Shown here piece by piece: positions 42,097 through 52,502 of a stretch of DNA of 64,000 nt. A program made the translations under genes and the position numbers. Positions within the stretch are counted from its first letter, which is position 1. Every line of letters begins with the position of its first letter. The notes beneath the pieces are model-generated. The model saw nothing but the letters and a program-made list of their open reading frames with translations, was not told where the DNA came from and did not search any database. Source of the stretch: Alkalithermobacter paradoxus. Lineage in GTDB: Bacteria > Bacillota > Clostridia > Peptostreptococcales > Peptostreptococcaceae. The DNA is taken from contig MZGW01000008.1 in assembly GCA_002029295.1 (NCBI GenBank), forward strand, positions 1 to 64,000, given 5' to 3'.

Positions 42097-43173
42097 ATGT
42101 ATAAGAAATTAATAATAGCATGCATAATAATATTTGTACTTGTATTTGCTATAACTTTTTCTCTTACTTATATAAAAACAAAAGAAGAAGCACAAGATAC
42201 CAAATCTACTATAGCTTCTAGAATGAAGGATGTTCCACTAATAAACTTGCTAAAAGACGAAGTAGACATAAAGGTAAGTGGCAACAGACTTGAGGATATG
42301 AGTCTTAATGAAGATATAATATCTGAACTAAATTATTACATAGAAAAAATGAAAAAATTAGACGATAAGGTAACTGTTCAAAGTATAATAAAAGGTGAGG
42401 GAGAAAAAGTAAAATTCACTACAGACTACAAAAATATGAAAATAGAAAAATCAGGAAAAGAAGAATATTACGAAATACCAAGTCAGTACAGCAATGAATT
42501 AGAGCAGCTATTTGAAAGAGGAATGTTCACATCTTTTGATATAACTCAAAACAATAAGATATGGAATAAGGTTGAAATTGAAGATGAATACTCTAAACAA
42601 AAGAAAGAATTACAAAAATCGAAATTCAAAGAATTTAGTGATAATACAAAGCTTGTAGCATATACAAAAGAACACAAAATAGTTTCAAGTAACAATGCTA
42701 ATGATAACTTTTATATAACAATAGGAACTAGAGATAATGAAATATATTTACAGCTAATGGGTAGAAGTGTATTAGGGGTTTATTATAAAGCTCATAGATC
42801 TTATTATCAAATACAAGAAGATTTATATGACTATCTATCACAAATGATGAGAAATACTAAACCTTCACAAACCAAACAAGATCAAAGTAATTATGACTGG
42901 GTTGAGGAAATAGAAATAAAAGATATAGTAAACAATATAAACTCAGTAGTAAAAGGAAAAGATGCAAAGGATCTTGTAGACTTTTTATTTAATAAGCATA
43001 CAGTAGAAGGAACATTAGGACAGTTTGAGGAAAAAAGATATGAACTTACTTTAAAAGGAAAAGGAAGAACTCAAAATATAATTGCTTATGAGAACAATAT
43101 ACAATTAAATGGAAAAGTATATCAGGTTAAGAGCGTAGATATAATAATAAGTGCTTATGCAAACACTCCATAA
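42097..43173 (+). CDS. Signal-anchored protein of unknown function
   Basis: 358 aa. One N-terminal membrane helix (about residues 5-24: IIACIIIFVLVFAITFSL) and no lipobox, so it is an anchored or secreted extracellular protein. The rest is Lys/Glu-rich with a Gln-rich linker near residues 250-265 and no motif I recognise. Duplication of a Tyr-rich segment around YYKAHRSYYQIQEDLYDYL is possible. GAGGTGATTGT precedes ATG 42097; TATAAT at 42072-42077 may be its -10. Between speA and murC. Confidence 0.6.
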   Translation: MYKKLIIACIIIFVLVFAITFSLTYIKTKEEAQDTKSTIASRMKDVPLINLLKDEVDIKVSGNRLEDMSLNEDIISELNYYIEKMKKLDDKVTVQSIIKGEGEKVKFTTDYKNMKIEKSGKEEYYEIPSQYSNELEQLFERGMFTSFDITQNNKIWNKVEIEDEYSKQKKELQKSKFKEFSDNTKLVAYTKEHKIVSSNNANDNFYITIGTRDNEIYLQLMGRSVLGVYYKAHRSYYQIQEDLYDYLSQMMRNTKPSQTKQDQSNYDWVEEIEIKDIVNNINSVVKGKDAKDLVDFLFNKHTVEGTLGQFEEKRYELTLKGKGRTQNIIAYENNIQLNGKVYQVKSVDIIISAYANTP

Positions 43174-43174
43174 A

Positions 43175-43203
43175 AAAGGGATGCCTAATTGGCATCCTTT
43201 AAT
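43175..43203. terminator. Bidirectional terminator
   Basis: GGATGCC (43179-43185) pairs with GGCATCC (43191-43197), flanked by A and T runs, between convergent genes; it overlaps the last codons of murC. Confidence 0.75.
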
Positions 43204-44543
43204 ATTTTCTCTCCTATTAAATATACATTTCCAGCTCCTACAGTAAGAACAATATCATTTTCATTAATATTTTTTAGAATATAAGAAGAAATATCATCAA
43301 AATTGCTCATATAAATAGCATTAATTCCATTTTCTTTTAGCTTATTTACAAGATCTTTAGAATGTATACTTCCGTCATCCTTTTCTCTTGCAGCATATAT
43401 ATCTGTTATTATTACTTTTGTAGCATCATTAAATGAAGAAGCAAATTCATTTAAAAGAGTTCTTGTTCTAGTATATGTGTGAGGCTGAAATATACAATAT
43501 AAATTACCTTTACAAATATTTTTAGTAGCAGCTAATGTAGCTTTAACTTCTGTTGGGTGGTGGGCGTAATCATCTATTATTATAGCACCATTTACTTCAC
43601 CTTTTTTTTGAAATCTTCTTTCAACACCTTTATACTTAGATATATTTTCTCTTATATTATCAATATCAATTCCAGAAACCAAAGCACAAGAAATAGCAGC
43701 AGTAGCGTTGTATATATTGTGAAGTCCAGGTATTGAAAGTGAGAATACTCCAAGATCTTCATTATTAAAGCTTAAAGAGAATATTCCACATCCCATATGA
43801 TCAAATGATACATTCTTTATAATCATATCGTTATCATCATTTCTTCCATATTTTATGATATTAGCTTTAACATCTTTTGTAATGTCAAAAGTGTTTTCGT
43901 CATCTCCATTTATTATAAAGTACCCATCGTTAGGAATTAACTTTCCAAAGTTATTGAAAGATTTTTTTATATCATCAATTCCACTAAAGTAATCTAAATG
44001 GTCTTCATCAACATTTAAAACAACACCTATATTAGGATAGAATTTCAAGAAACTATCTACATATTCACAAGCTTCTGTTATAAAATTTTCAGAATTTCCT
44101 ATTCTAACATTTCCATTTATCTCGCTTAAATTTCCGCCAACCAATATAGTAGGATCTTTATGAGCATATGTAAATAATAAAGAAGTCATAGAAGTTGTGC
44201 TAGTTTTTCCATGAGTTCCAGCTATAGCTATAGCATTTTCATAGTCTTTCATAAGTTCTCCTAAAAATGTAGCTCTTTCAAGAGTTTTTATATTTTTTTT
44301 CTTGCAGGCTACAAGTTCTTCATTATCACTTTTAACAGCAGCAGTATAAACGGCAAGATCTATATTATCAGATATATTATCTTCCCTATGCCCTATATAT
44401 ATATTTGCACCTAACTTTTCAAGTTTTTCAGTTATATTTGAAGATTGAGCGTCAGAGCCAGATACAGAATATCCTTTGTTAATACATATTTGAGCTAAGG
44501 CACTCATACTTATTCCGCCTATTCCTATAAAATGTATATGCAT
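43185..44543 (-). CDS. murC: UDP-N-acetylmuramate--L-alanine ligase
   Basis: Adds L-Ala to UDP-MurNAc in peptidoglycan synthesis. 452 aa. N-terminal [17 protein letters not shown] is the nucleotide-sugar Rossmann segment; the ATP loop [19 protein letters not shown] is near residue 112; the [10 protein letters not shown] and [14 protein letters not shown] motifs follow. It is alone on the minus strand, divergent from purR across a 165-bp AT-rich gap. In B. subtilis murC is elsewhere, so this is a local difference in gene order. Confidence 0.94.
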   Translation of the reverse strand: MHIHFIGIGGISMSALAQICINKGYSVSGSDAQSSNITEKLEKLGANIYIGHREDNISDNIDLAVYTAAVKSDNEELVACKKKNIKTLERATFLGELMKDYENAIAIAGTHGKTSTTSMTSLLFTYAHKDPTILVGGNLSEINGNVRIGNSENFITEACEYVDSFLKFYPNIGVVLNVDEDHLDYFSGIDDIKKSFNNFGKLIPNDGYFIINGDDENTFDITKDVKANIIKYGRNDDNDMIIKNVSFDHMGCGIFSLSFNNEDLGVFSLSIPGLHNIYNATAAISCALVSGIDIDNIRENISKYKGVERRFQKKGEVNGAIIIDDYAHHPTEVKATLAATKNICKGNLYCIFQPHTYTRTRTLLNEFASSFNDATKVIITDIYAAREKDDGSIHSKDLVNKLKENGINAIYMSNFDDISSYILKNINENDIVLTVGAGNVYLIGEKILKDAN

Positions 44544-44708
44544 TTTAAAATCATCTCTCCTTACATTAAGAATAATATGTTATAATATCATAAAGTTTAT
44601 ATTTAACATTATACTCTTATATTAATATGAATAAAATATAAATTATATTATAACACATAGGAAATCATATTCAATTTTAAATATATAACCGTTTCGGGAG
44701 GATAGAAC

Positions 44709-45533
44709 ATGAAATTTAAAAGAAACGAAAGAATAGGAGCTATAGTTAAAATACTATCAGACAATCCAAATAAGGTTTTTACTCTTAGTTACTTTACTGA
44801 CAAATTTAATGCAGCTAAATCTACAATAAGTGAAGATGTTTTAGTAGTGAAAAATGTATTTGAAAAGATGAATTTAGGACAAGTAATAACAATAGCAGGA
44901 GCGGCCGGAGGAGTAAAGTACATTCCTAAAATATCTAAAACAGACAACATAAAATTCTTAGAGTCACTTTGTGATAAGTTAAATGATAATTCAAGACTGC
45001 TTCCAGGAGGATTTTTGTATATAATAGACCTTATATACAATCCTCAAATAGCAGCCAAAATAGGAAAGATATTCGCATCTTATATAGACTATAAAGATGC
45101 AGACTATGTAGTTACGATAGAAACAAAAGGTATACCTATGGCACTTATGACTGCAAATGCTATGAATCTACCACTTGTAATAATAAGAAAAGACTCTAAA
45201 GTATCAGAAGGATCTGCACTTAGCATAACTTATATGTCAGAAAGTTCAAAGAGAGTACAAATGCTATCACTTCCAAGAAAAGCATTGAAAGAAAACAGTA
45301 AAGTTATACTTATAGATGACTTTATGAGAGGTGGAGGAACTTTCAAAGCAATGGAAGATTTGATGAATGAATTTAATGCCAAAGTTATCGGCAAAGGCGT
45401 ATTCATATCAATGGCAGAACCTAAAGAAAAGCAAGTTAGCGACTATGTATCGTTAGTAGACTTCAAAATGATAGGGGAAGAAATGCAAATAACTCCAAAT
45501 AGTGATTTTGTGATACAAAATTCAGAAAATTAA
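44709..45533 (+). CDS. purR: Purine operon repressor PurR
   Basis: 274 aa. An N-terminal winged helix-turn-helix (RIGAIVKILSDNPNKVFTLS) is joined to a PRTase-like domain whose PRPP loop VILIDDFMRGGGTFKAM is intact. In Bacillus it represses purine genes and is released by PRPP. Neighbouring prs makes PRPP. Start ATG 44709 follows GGGAGGAT. B. subtilis has yabJ between purR and spoVG; it is missing here. Confidence 0.93.
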   Translation: MKFKRNERIGAIVKILSDNPNKVFTLSYFTDKFNAAKSTISEDVLVVKNVFEKMNLGQVITIAGAAGGVKYIPKISKTDNIKFLESLCDKLNDNSRLLPGGFLYIIDLIYNPQIAAKIGKIFASYIDYKDADYVVTIETKGIPMALMTANAMNLPLVIIRKDSKVSEGSALSITYMSESSKRVQMLSLPRKALKENSKVILIDDFMRGGGTFKAMEDLMNEFNAKVIGKGVFISMAEPKEKQVSDYVSLVDFKMIGEEMQITPNSDFVIQNSEN

Positions 45534-45562
45534 AGAGGAATTTAGAACTAGATGTAGAATAT
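45534..45562 (+). promoter_or_regulatory. Sigma-H promoter of spoVG
   Basis: AGAGGAATT (45534-45542) matches the sigma-H -35 (RNAGGAWWW) exactly, and GTAGAATAT (45554-45562) matches the -10 (RNNGAATWW) exactly, with 11 bp between. B. subtilis spoVG is a classic sigma-H gene. Confidence 0.82.
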
Positions 45563-45608
45563 AAAAATAGGAAAGTATTCTAAATTAGCTCAAAGGGGAG
45601 TGGGGAAT

Positions 45609-45887
45609 TTGCAAATTACAGACATAAGAGTGAGAAAAATAACTGACGAAGGCAGAATGAAGGGAATAGTTTCGGTAACTTTTAACGACCTATTTGTAGT
45701 CCATGATATAAAGATAATTGAGGGACAAAATGGTCTATTCATAGCAATGCCAAGCAGAAAAGTAGCTGAAGGAGAGTTTAGAGATATAGCTCATCCTATA
45801 AATTCACAAATGAGAGAATTACTTGAAAAAGAAGTAATATCTGCATATGAAGAAGCTTTAAATAATGTAGAAGTTACAGCAGTATAA
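45609..45887 (+). CDS. spoVG: Stage V sporulation protein G
   Basis: 92 aa RNA/DNA-binding regulator, conserved with Spo[42 protein letters not shown] and [21 protein letters not shown] 45609 is preferred over GTG 45600 because AAAGGGGAG ends nine bases before TTG but abuts the GTG. A sigma-H promoter lies upstream and a terminator follows, so it is transcribed alone in early sporulation. Position between purR and glmU matches B. subtilis. Confidence 0.94.
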   Translation: MQITDIRVRKITDEGRMKGIVSVTFNDLFVVHDIKIIEGQNGLFIAMPSRKVAEGEFRDIAHPINSQMRELLEKEVISAYEEALNNVEVTAV

Positions 45888-45913
45888 AAAGAGCCCGCCA
45901 CGGCTCTTTTTCA
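45886..45913 (+). terminator. Intrinsic terminator after spoVG
   Basis: AAAAAGAGCC (45886-45895) pairs with GGCTCTTTTT (45902-45911). Confidence 0.87.
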
Positions 45914-45997
45914 TTTTTTGTGTAACTTTAAATTGTATACAATTTCGTCGAAAAATGTTATACTATATAAGGAATTTATATATATAGAGGTGAAAAT

Positions 45998-47353
45998 ATG
46001 AGTATAAAATCTATAATACTTGCCGCAGGACAAGGAACTAGAATGAAATCTAAAATTCCTAAAGTTTTACATAAAGTATGTGGCAAGGAAATGGTAAATC
46101 ACGTTATAGATGTAGCAAAAGATGCAGGAGTAAATGAAAATATAGTTGTTATAGGACATGGTGGAGATAAAGTTAAGGAAAACATACCAAATGAAGTAAA
46201 AATAGCAATTCAAGAAAAGCAACTAGGAACAGGACATGCTGTTTTGATGGCAAAAGAATATATAGATGACAACTCTTTAATAGTAGTATTATGTGGTGAT
46301 ACACCATTAATCAAAAGCGAAACACTAAATAATCTATTTAACTACCACAAAGAAAATGGATACAAAGCAACAGTACTTACAACAAAAATAGATAATCCAA
46401 CAGGATACGGAAGAATAATAAGAGATAGTGACAATAACTTACTTAAGATAGTTGAACAAAAAGATGCAAATGAAGAAGAAAAGAAAGTAAATGAAATAAA
46501 TTCTGGTATATACTCATTTGATGGAAAAGCTTTACTTCAAAGTCTATCTAAGCTTTCTAATAACAATGCACAAGGAGAATATTACCTTACAGATGTTATA
46601 GAGATACTAAGAAATGATGGATACAAAGTAGGAGCATATATGGGATCTACTATAGAGGAGCTTATGGGGGTTAACTCAAGAGTAGATTTATCTAAAGCAG
46701 AAAAAGTGATGAGAAGAAGAATAAATGAATACCACATGTCAAATGGAGTTACTATAATAGATCCAGAAAATACTTATATAGAATCTGATGTAAAAATAGG
46801 AATGGACACAACTATATACCCTGGTGCAGTAATATGCTCAAAAACAAGCATAGGAGAGGACTGTATTATAGGTCAAAATAGTAGAATAGAAAATTCAGAT
46901 ATAGGAAACAATGTTGAAGTTCAGATATCAACAATAATAGATAGTAAAGTAGGAGATAATAGCACTATAGGTCCTTACGCTTATTTAAGACCAAATAGCG
47001 ATATAGGAAAGAATGTTAAAATAGGAGACTTTGTTGAAGTGAAAAATTCAACAATAGGAGATAACTCAAAGGCATCACATCTTTCTTATATAGGCGATGC
47101 ACAAGTTGGTAAGAATGTAAATATTGGATGTGGAGTAGTTTTTGTAAACTACGATGGAAAAAACAAGCACAAAACAGTAATAGAAGATGATGCATTTATT
47201 GGGTGTAATGCAAATTTAGTATCCCCAGTTAAAATACATGAAAAATCATATATAGCAGCAGGGTCTACTATAACAGAAGATGTTCCAAAGGAAAGCCTTG
47301 CTATAGCTAGACAAAGACAAACTGTAAAAGAAGGTTGGGTAAACAAAAAATAA
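45998..47353 (+). CDS. glmU: Bifunctional UDP-GlcNAc synthase (uridyltransferase/acetyltransferase)
   Basis: Makes UDP-GlcNAc for cell wall. 451 aa. The uridyltransferase N domain begins [20 protein letters not shown], with the GDTPL metal site near residue 102; from about residue 250 a left-handed beta-helix of hexapeptide repeats forms the acetyltransferase, with [10 protein letters not shown] typical. Start follows AGAGGTG. TATACT (45959-45964) may be the -10. Followed by prs, as in B. subtilis. Confidence 0.95.
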   Translation: MSIKSIILAAGQGTRMKSKIPKVLHKVCGKEMVNHVIDVAKDAGVNENIVVIGHGGDKVKENIPNEVKIAIQEKQLGTGHAVLMAKEYIDDNSLIVVLCGDTPLIKSETLNNLFNYHKENGYKATVLTTKIDNPTGYGRIIRDSDNNLLKIVEQKDANEEEKKVNEINSGIYSFDGKALLQSLSKLSNNNAQGEYYLTDVIEILRNDGYKVGAYMGSTIEELMGVNSRVDLSKAEKVMRRRINEYHMSNGVTIIDPENTYIESDVKIGMDTTIYPGAVICSKTSIGEDCIIGQNSRIENSDIGNNVEVQISTIIDSKVGDNSTIGPYAYLRPNSDIGKNVKIGDFVEVKNSTIGDNSKASHLSYIGDAQVGKNVNIGCGVVFVNYDGKNKHKTVIEDDAFIGCNANLVSPVKIHEKSYIAAGSTITEDVPKESLAIARQRQTVKEGWVNKK

Positions 47354-47377
47354 TTTAATAGCTTGGAGGGTATGTAG

Positions 47378-48325
47378 ATGAATACTAGTGGTTCTGAAAT
47401 CAAAATATTTTCAGGAAATGCAAATCCAAATCTTGCAAAGAAGATAGCAGATGCTCTTAATGTTCCTTTAGGAAATGCAGATGTAGGTACTTTCAGTGAT
47501 GGAGAAATTACAGTTAACATAAATGAAACTGTAAGAGGAACAGATGTGTTTGTAATTCAATCAACAAGTAACCCAGTGAACAATAATTTAATGGAACTTC
47601 TTATAATGATTGATGCACTAAAAAGAGCCTCAGCTGGTAGAATAACAGCAGTTATACCATACTATGGATATGCAAGACAAGATAGAAAAGCAAAAGCAAG
47701 AGATCCGATAACAGCAAAATTAGTTGCTGATATAATAACAGCGGCAGGAGCAGACAGAGTTTTAACAATGGATCTTCACGCAGCTCAAATACAAGGATAT
47801 TTCAACATACCTGTTGATCACCTTTTAGGAGTACCTATACTAGCTAAATACTTCAAAGACAAACAAATAGAAGATTTAGTAGTTGTATCTCCAGACCTTG
47901 GAAGTGTTACAAGAGCTAGAAATTTCGCAAACCACTTAGATGCTCCGATAGCAATAATAGATAAAAGAAGACCTAAGGCAAATGTATCAGAAGTTATGAA
48001 CATAATAGGAGATATAGAAGGTAAGAATGTAATACTAATAGATGATATGATAGATACAGCAGGAACAATAGCAAATGCAGCAAATGCACTTAAAGAATAC
48101 GGGGCAAAAGATGTATATGCTTGCTGTACTCACCCAGTTTTATCAGGACCTGCAATAGAAAGGATACAAAATTCATCTATAAAAGAACTTATAGTACTTG
48201 ATACAATAGAATTACCAGAAGAAAAGAAAATAGAAAAAATAAAAATACAATCAGTAGCTCCTATATTTGCTGAAGCAATAAATAAAATATTTACAAATGA
48301 ATCAGTAAGTTTACTATTTAACTAG
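47378..48325 (+). CDS. prs: Ribose-phosphate pyrophosphokinase
   Basis: Makes PRPP, the shared precursor for nucleotide, NAD, His and Trp synthesis. 315 aa. [20 protein letters not shown], the flexible ATP loop [20 protein letters not shown], and the PRPP loop [19 protein letters not shown] are all present. Follows glmU with GGAGGG before the start. Ends at a strong terminator and then the dispersed repeat. B. subtilis has ctc between prs and pth; it is absent here. Confidence 0.96.
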   Translation: MNTSGSEIKIFSGNANPNLAKKIADALNVPLGNADVGTFSDGEITVNINETVRGTDVFVIQSTSNPVNNNLMELLIMIDALKRASAGRITAVIPYYGYARQDRKAKARDPITAKLVADIITAAGADRVLTMDLHAAQIQGYFNIPVDHLLGVPILAKYFKDKQIEDLVVVSPDLGSVTRARNFANHLDAPIAIIDKRRPKANVSEVMNIIGDIEGKNVILIDDMIDTAGTIANAANALKEYGAKDVYACCTHPVLSGPAIERIQNSSIKELIVLDTIELPEEKKIEKIKIQSVAPIFAEAINKIFTNESVSLLFN

Positions 48326-48326
48326 A

Positions 48327-48350
48327 AGATGGCTAAGCCATCTTTTTTTT
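48327..48350 (+). terminator. Intrinsic terminator after prs
   Basis: AAGATGGCT (48327-48335) with AGCCATCTT (48336-48344), opening a small loop at the centre, followed by a T-run to 48350. Confidence 0.85.
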
Positions 48351-48462
48351 ATGATGAATAGGAAATTATAAACTTTTTGAATTGTGGATAATTTATAATT
48401 TCCGTTATGTATTTCAAAAAAGTCTACCTTTTAAAATCTTCAAAGAAAGACTTTTTTATTTA
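48351..48462 (+). repeat. Dispersed two-hairpin repeat, full copy C
   Basis: Nearly identical to 487-595 (about four differences in 107 bases). Hairpin 1 arms GGAAATTATAAA (48361-48372) and TTTATAATTTCC are perfect; hairpin 2 arms AAAAAAGTCT and AGACTTTTTT are also unchanged. It follows the prs terminator, so it is not needed as the terminator here. Confidence 0.85.
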
Positions 48463-48518
48463 TGATAAATATACAAATATGATATAATAGTTCTAACTGT
48501 CTTTAAGGAGGTTTAAAT

Positions 48519-49079
48519 ATGTATGTAGTAGTTGGACTGGGAAATCCAGGTAAAGAATATGAAAACACTAGACATAATGTAGGATTTAACGTAATAGATA
48601 TATTAGGAGAAAGAAATAATATAGAAATAAAAAAAATAAAGCATAAAGCAATGATAGGAGAAGGAAGAATAGGAAATGAAAAGGTTTTATTAGTAAAACC
48701 TTTGACATATATGAACCTAAGTGGAGAAAGCCTTTTAGAAATATACAAATACTATAAAGTAGATAACGAAAGAATAATAGTGATATACGACGATATAGAC
48801 CTTGATATAGGCAAAATAAGAATAAGAAAAAAAGGTGGTCCAGGAACTCACAATGGTATGAGATCTATAATAGGAAAGCTTCAGTTTGAGAATTTTCCAA
48901 GAGTTAGAATAGGTGTGGGCAAACCTTTTAAAGGACAAGATCTAGCTTCATTCGTCCTTTCAAGATTCTCAAAAGAAGAAACACATGATTTAAATGAAGC
49001 TCTAAACAAAAGTGCATTATCTATAGAAAGCATAATAAATGAAAGTATAGACACAGCCATGAACAAATTTAATGGTTAG
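48519..49079 (+). CDS. pth: Peptidyl-tRNA hydrolase
   Basis: Frees tRNA from stalled peptidyl-tRNA. 186 aa. Active-site His in [12 protein letters not shown], the Asn in [11 protein letters not shown], and [23 protein letters not shown] with GMRSI are conserved. Start follows AAGGAGG; TATAAT at 48483-48488 may be the -10. Followed after five bases by the ribosome site of mfd. B. subtilis fin (yabK) is absent between them. Confidence 0.94.
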   Translation: MYVVVGLGNPGKEYENTRHNVGFNVIDILGERNNIEIKKIKHKAMIGEGRIGNEKVLLVKPLTYMNLSGESLLEIYKYYKVDNERIIVIYDDIDLDIGKIRIRKKGGPGTHNGMRSIIGKLQFENFPRVRIGVGKPFKGQDLASFVLSRFSKEETHDLNEALNKSALSIESIINESIDTAMNKFNG

Positions 49080-49093
49080 AAAAGGTGATAAAT

Positions 49094-52000
49094 ATGAGAG
49101 ATATCTTTATATATCCACTCCAAAACTCAATAGAATACAACAATATAATACAATCTATACAAAACAACAAGTCCCCTCTTTTGATAAATGGACTTATATC
49201 TTCTCAAAGACCGCACATAACTTATAGTCTATTTAATGACACCAAAAGGCAAACTATCATAATAACTCATAACGACTTTGAAGCTAAGAAAGTTTATGAC
49301 GATTTGAAATTTTATATAGGAGATAAGGCTATTTATCTATCTTTTGAAGAAATATTCTTTTATCACTTAGATGCAAAAGATAAGAAAGAGGAATCAAAGA
49401 GAATAAATGTATTATCAAAACTGGCTAAAGAAGAAGACGTGGTACTAATCACGTCTATAGAAGCTGCGCTAAAAAAATATATCCCAAAAGATGTACTAAT
49501 AAAGAACATATCTAAGTATGAAGTAGGAGATACAATAAATCTTGAAGAAATATCTAAAAAACTCGCCAACATAGGATACGAAAGAGTATCTAAGGTTGAA
49601 TCTTTAGGACAATTCTCCATAAGAGGAGGAATACTAGATATATACACTCCAAACTACGAAAGCCCTATAAGAATAGAGCTATTTGACGATGAAATAGATT
49701 CTATAAGAATGTTTGATAGAATAAGTCAAAAATCAATAGAGAAACTAAAAAATATAGAAATAATACCTTCAAGAGAGTTAACGTATCCAGAAGATATAGA
49801 AAATGCTATAAAGAAAATGAAAAGTGAAATAAGAGAATATACTAAAGATGAAGTATATTCAGATATAGAAAAAATAAAAGAAAGGATATATTTTGAAGGA
49901 GCAGAAAACTTTATAGATTACTTATACGAAGAATTCGATAAAAGTATATTTAGCTACCTAAAGAAAGACGCAATAATAATTCTTAATGAACCTTCAAGAA
50001 TACATGAAAAAAGCAAAAATGTACTTGATGAATTCAAAGAAAACTACAAATCAAACCTAGAAAAAGGATATGTATTAAAGTCACAAGGTAATTTACTTTA
50101 CAAATTTGAAGACTTAGAAAGCTTAATAAAAGATAGATTTGTAATACTAAAATCCCTACTACCAAAGTCTACAAAGGGATTTAATGCTATGTCTATAGTA
50201 AATTTTAATTCTAGAGAAGTAGCCACATTCAATGGAAAAATAAATCTATTAGCAGAAGAATTAAAATATCTAAAATACAATGGATATAAAGTTCTTTTAG
50301 TTCCAGGATCAGAAGAAAGAAGTAAATCTCTATACAAAAGCTTACTAGATGAAGAAATAGAATGCACATTCATTAAGGAAAGAAGCAAAGAATTAAAATC
50401 ATCTCAAGTTATAATAGTTCCAGGAGACATATCATCAGGATTTCAATACAGCGACATAAAATATACACTTATAACAGATAAAGAAATATTCGGAGTTCAT
50501 AAGAAATCTTCTGATAAGAAAAAGAAATTCAAAAAAGGTGAAAAAATAGAATCATTCCTAGAACTTAATGTAGGAGATTATGTAGTACATGAAAGTCACG
50601 GTATAGGAAGATACCTAGGAATAGAACAGTTAAAAGTAAATGGAATAAAAAAGGATTATATGAAGCTTGTTTACTCTGCTGGAGATAGTCTTTATGTACC
50701 TACAGATCAGATGGATAAAGTACAAAAATATATAGGTGGCGGTGGAGAAAACCTAAAACTTAATAAACTTGGAACTAATGATTGGAACAAAGCTAAAAGC
50801 AAAGTAAGAAAAGCAGTAGAAGATATGGCTAAAGAACTTATAGAACTTTATGCTAAAAGAGAAAAAGTAAAAGGATATAGATTTAATTCTGATTCTCATT
50901 GGCAAAGAGAGTTTGAGAGCTTATTCCCATACGAAGAAACAGAAGATCAGCTAAAGTCTATACAAGATGTAAAAAAAGATATGGAAAGCGACAAAGTAAT
51001 GGATAGATTGATATGTGGAGATGTTGGATATGGAAAAACAGAAGTCGCTATAAGAGCAGTATTTAAAGCTTGCATGGATTCAAAGCAAGTAGCAGTATTA
51101 GTTCCAACTACTATATTAGCTCAGCAGCACTATAACAACTTCAAAGAAAGATTTGCAAACTTTCCAATAAGAGTTGAGGTTTTAAGTAGATTCAAAAGCT
51201 CAAAAGATCAAAAACTAATATTAGAAGACATAAGAAAAGGTCTAGTAGACGTTGTTATAGGTACACATAGAATACTATCTAAAGATATAGAATTTAAGGA
51301 CTTAGGTCTTGTAGTTATAGATGAAGAGCAAAGATTTGGAGTTAAGGACAAAGAAAAATTAAAGCAAATAAAAACATCAATAGATGTACTTACTTTATCT
51401 GCAACTCCTATACCAAGAACACTTCACATGTCTTTAAGTGGAGTTAGAGATATGAGCCTAATAGAAGAGCCACCGCAAGAAAGACATCCCGTATTAACTT
51501 ATGTAGTAGAAGCAAAAGAAAGCATTATAGCAGATGCAATAGATAGAGAGATATCTAGGGGTGGACAGGTATTTTTTGTTTATAACAGAGTGAATGGAAT
51601 AGAAAATATGGCAGCAAAAATAAAAAAATTAGTACCAAATGCCAAAATAGCGATGGGACATGGTCAAATGAGTACAAAAGAACTTGAAAAGATAATGATA
51701 GGATTTTTAGAAAAAGAGTACGATGTACTTGTTTGTACAACAATAATAGAAACAGGAATGGATATCCAAAATGCAAACACTATAATAATATACGATGCTG
51801 ACAAAATGGGACTAGGGCAGCTCTATCAGTTAAGAGGTAGAGTTGGAAGATCATCAAGGCAAGGATATGCATACCTTATGTACGAAAGAGATAAGATATT
51901 AAGCGAAGTTGCAGAAAAAAGATTAAAGGCAATAAAGGAGTTTACAGAATTTGGGTCAGGATTCAAAATAGCAATGAGAGATCTTGAAATAAGAGGAGCT

Positions 52001-52468
52001 GGAAATGTACTTGGATCACAGCAGCACGGGCATATGGCAGTTATAGGTTATGACCTTTATGTTAAGATGCTAAATGAGTCAATAAAGAAACTAAAAGGAG
52101 AAGTACTAGAGGAAACAATAGACACAGAAATAGATATAAATATAAATGCATATATACCAGATAAATATATAAGTGATGAAGTAACAAAAATAGAAATCTA
52201 CAAAAAAATCGCAGCAATTGAATCTAAAGAAGATATGCATGAAATAGAAGAAGAAATAGAAGATAGATTTTCTGATATACCTACACCTGTTAGAAACCTT
52301 TTAATGATAGCTTATATAAAGTCCCTTGGAAAAAAATTAAAAGTGAAATTAATAAAATACGATGGTCAAAGAGTACATCTTCAGCCACATTATGTATTTA
52401 AAACGGATGAAAAAAATGATTACAAGCTTGTTTGTGAAATTGCAAGTGTAATGGAAAAAATGTTATAA
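49094..52468 (+). CDS. mfd: Transcription-repair coupling factor
   Basis: 1124 aa. The UvrB-like N domains (about 1-400), the CarD-type RNA polymerase-interaction domain (VGDYVVHESHGIGRYLGIEQ, near 490) and a RecG-like translocase with Walker A ICGDVGYGKTEVAIRAVF, Walker B LVVIDEEQRFGVKDKEK and TLSATPIPRTLHMSL. The C-terminal UvrA-mimic domain follows. Mfd removes stalled RNA polymerase and recruits UvrA. I start at ATG 49094 with AAAGGTGAT upstream; GTG 49085 lies within that site. Confidence 0.95.
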   Translation: MRDIFIYPLQNSIEYNNIIQSIQNNKSPLLINGLISSQRPHITYSLFNDTKRQTIIITHNDFEAKKVYDDLKFYIGDKAIYLSFEEIFFYHLDAKDKKEESKRINVLSKLAKEEDVVLITSIEAALKKYIPKDVLIKNISKYEVGDTINLEEISKKLANIGYERVSKVESLGQFSIRGGILDIYTPNYESPIRIELFDDEIDSIRMFDRISQKSIEKLKNIEIIPSRELTYPEDIENAIKKMKSEIREYTKDEVYSDIEKIKERIYFEGAENFIDYLYEEFDKSIFSYLKKDAIIILNEPSRIHEKSKNVLDEFKENYKSNLEKGYVLKSQGNLLYKFEDLESLIKDRFVILKSLLPKSTKGFNAMSIVNFNSREVATFNGKINLLAEELKYLKYNGYKVLLVPGSEERSKSLYKSLLDEEIECTFIKERSKELKSSQVIIVPGDISSGFQYSDIKYTLITDKEIFGVHKKSSDKKKKFKKGEKIESFLELNVGDYVVHESHGIGRYLGIEQLKVNGIKKDYMKLVYSAGDSLYVPTDQMDKVQKYIGGGGENLKLNKLGTNDWNKAKSKVRKAVEDMAKELIELYAKREKVKGYRFNSDSHWQREFESLFPYEETEDQLKSIQDVKKDMESDKVMDRLICGDVGYGKTEVAIRAVFKACMDSKQVAVLVPTTILAQQHYNNFKERFANFPIRVEVLSRFKSSKDQKLILEDIRKGLVDVVIGTHRILSKDIEFKDLGLVVIDEEQRFGVKDKEKLKQIKTSIDVLTLSATPIPRTLHMSLSGVRDMSLIEEPPQERHPVLTYVVEAKESIIADAIDREISRGGQVFFVYNRVNGIENMAAKIKKLVPNAKIAMGHGQMSTKELEKIMIGFLEKEYDVLVCTTIIETGMDIQNANTIIIYDADKMGLGQLYQLRGRVGRSSRQGYAYLMYERDKILSEVAEKRLKAIKEFTEFGSGFKIAMRDLEIRGAGNVLGSQQHGHMAVIGYDLYVKMLNESIKKLKGEVLEETIDTEIDININAYIPDKYISDEVTKIEIYKKIAAIESKEDMHEIEEEIEDRFSDIPTPVRNLLMIAYIKSLGKKLKVKLIKYDGQRVHLQPHYVFKTDEKNDYKLVCEIASVMEKML

Positions 52469-52502
52469 TGGATAAACTAAACTTTAAAGGGAGTTGTTAA
52501 AT

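Noticed and set aside
45946-45952. Spo0A box before glmU (CGTCGAA)
   Set aside because: One mismatch in a short motif and no precedent for Spo0A control of glmU; the match is palindromic by itself and may be chance.
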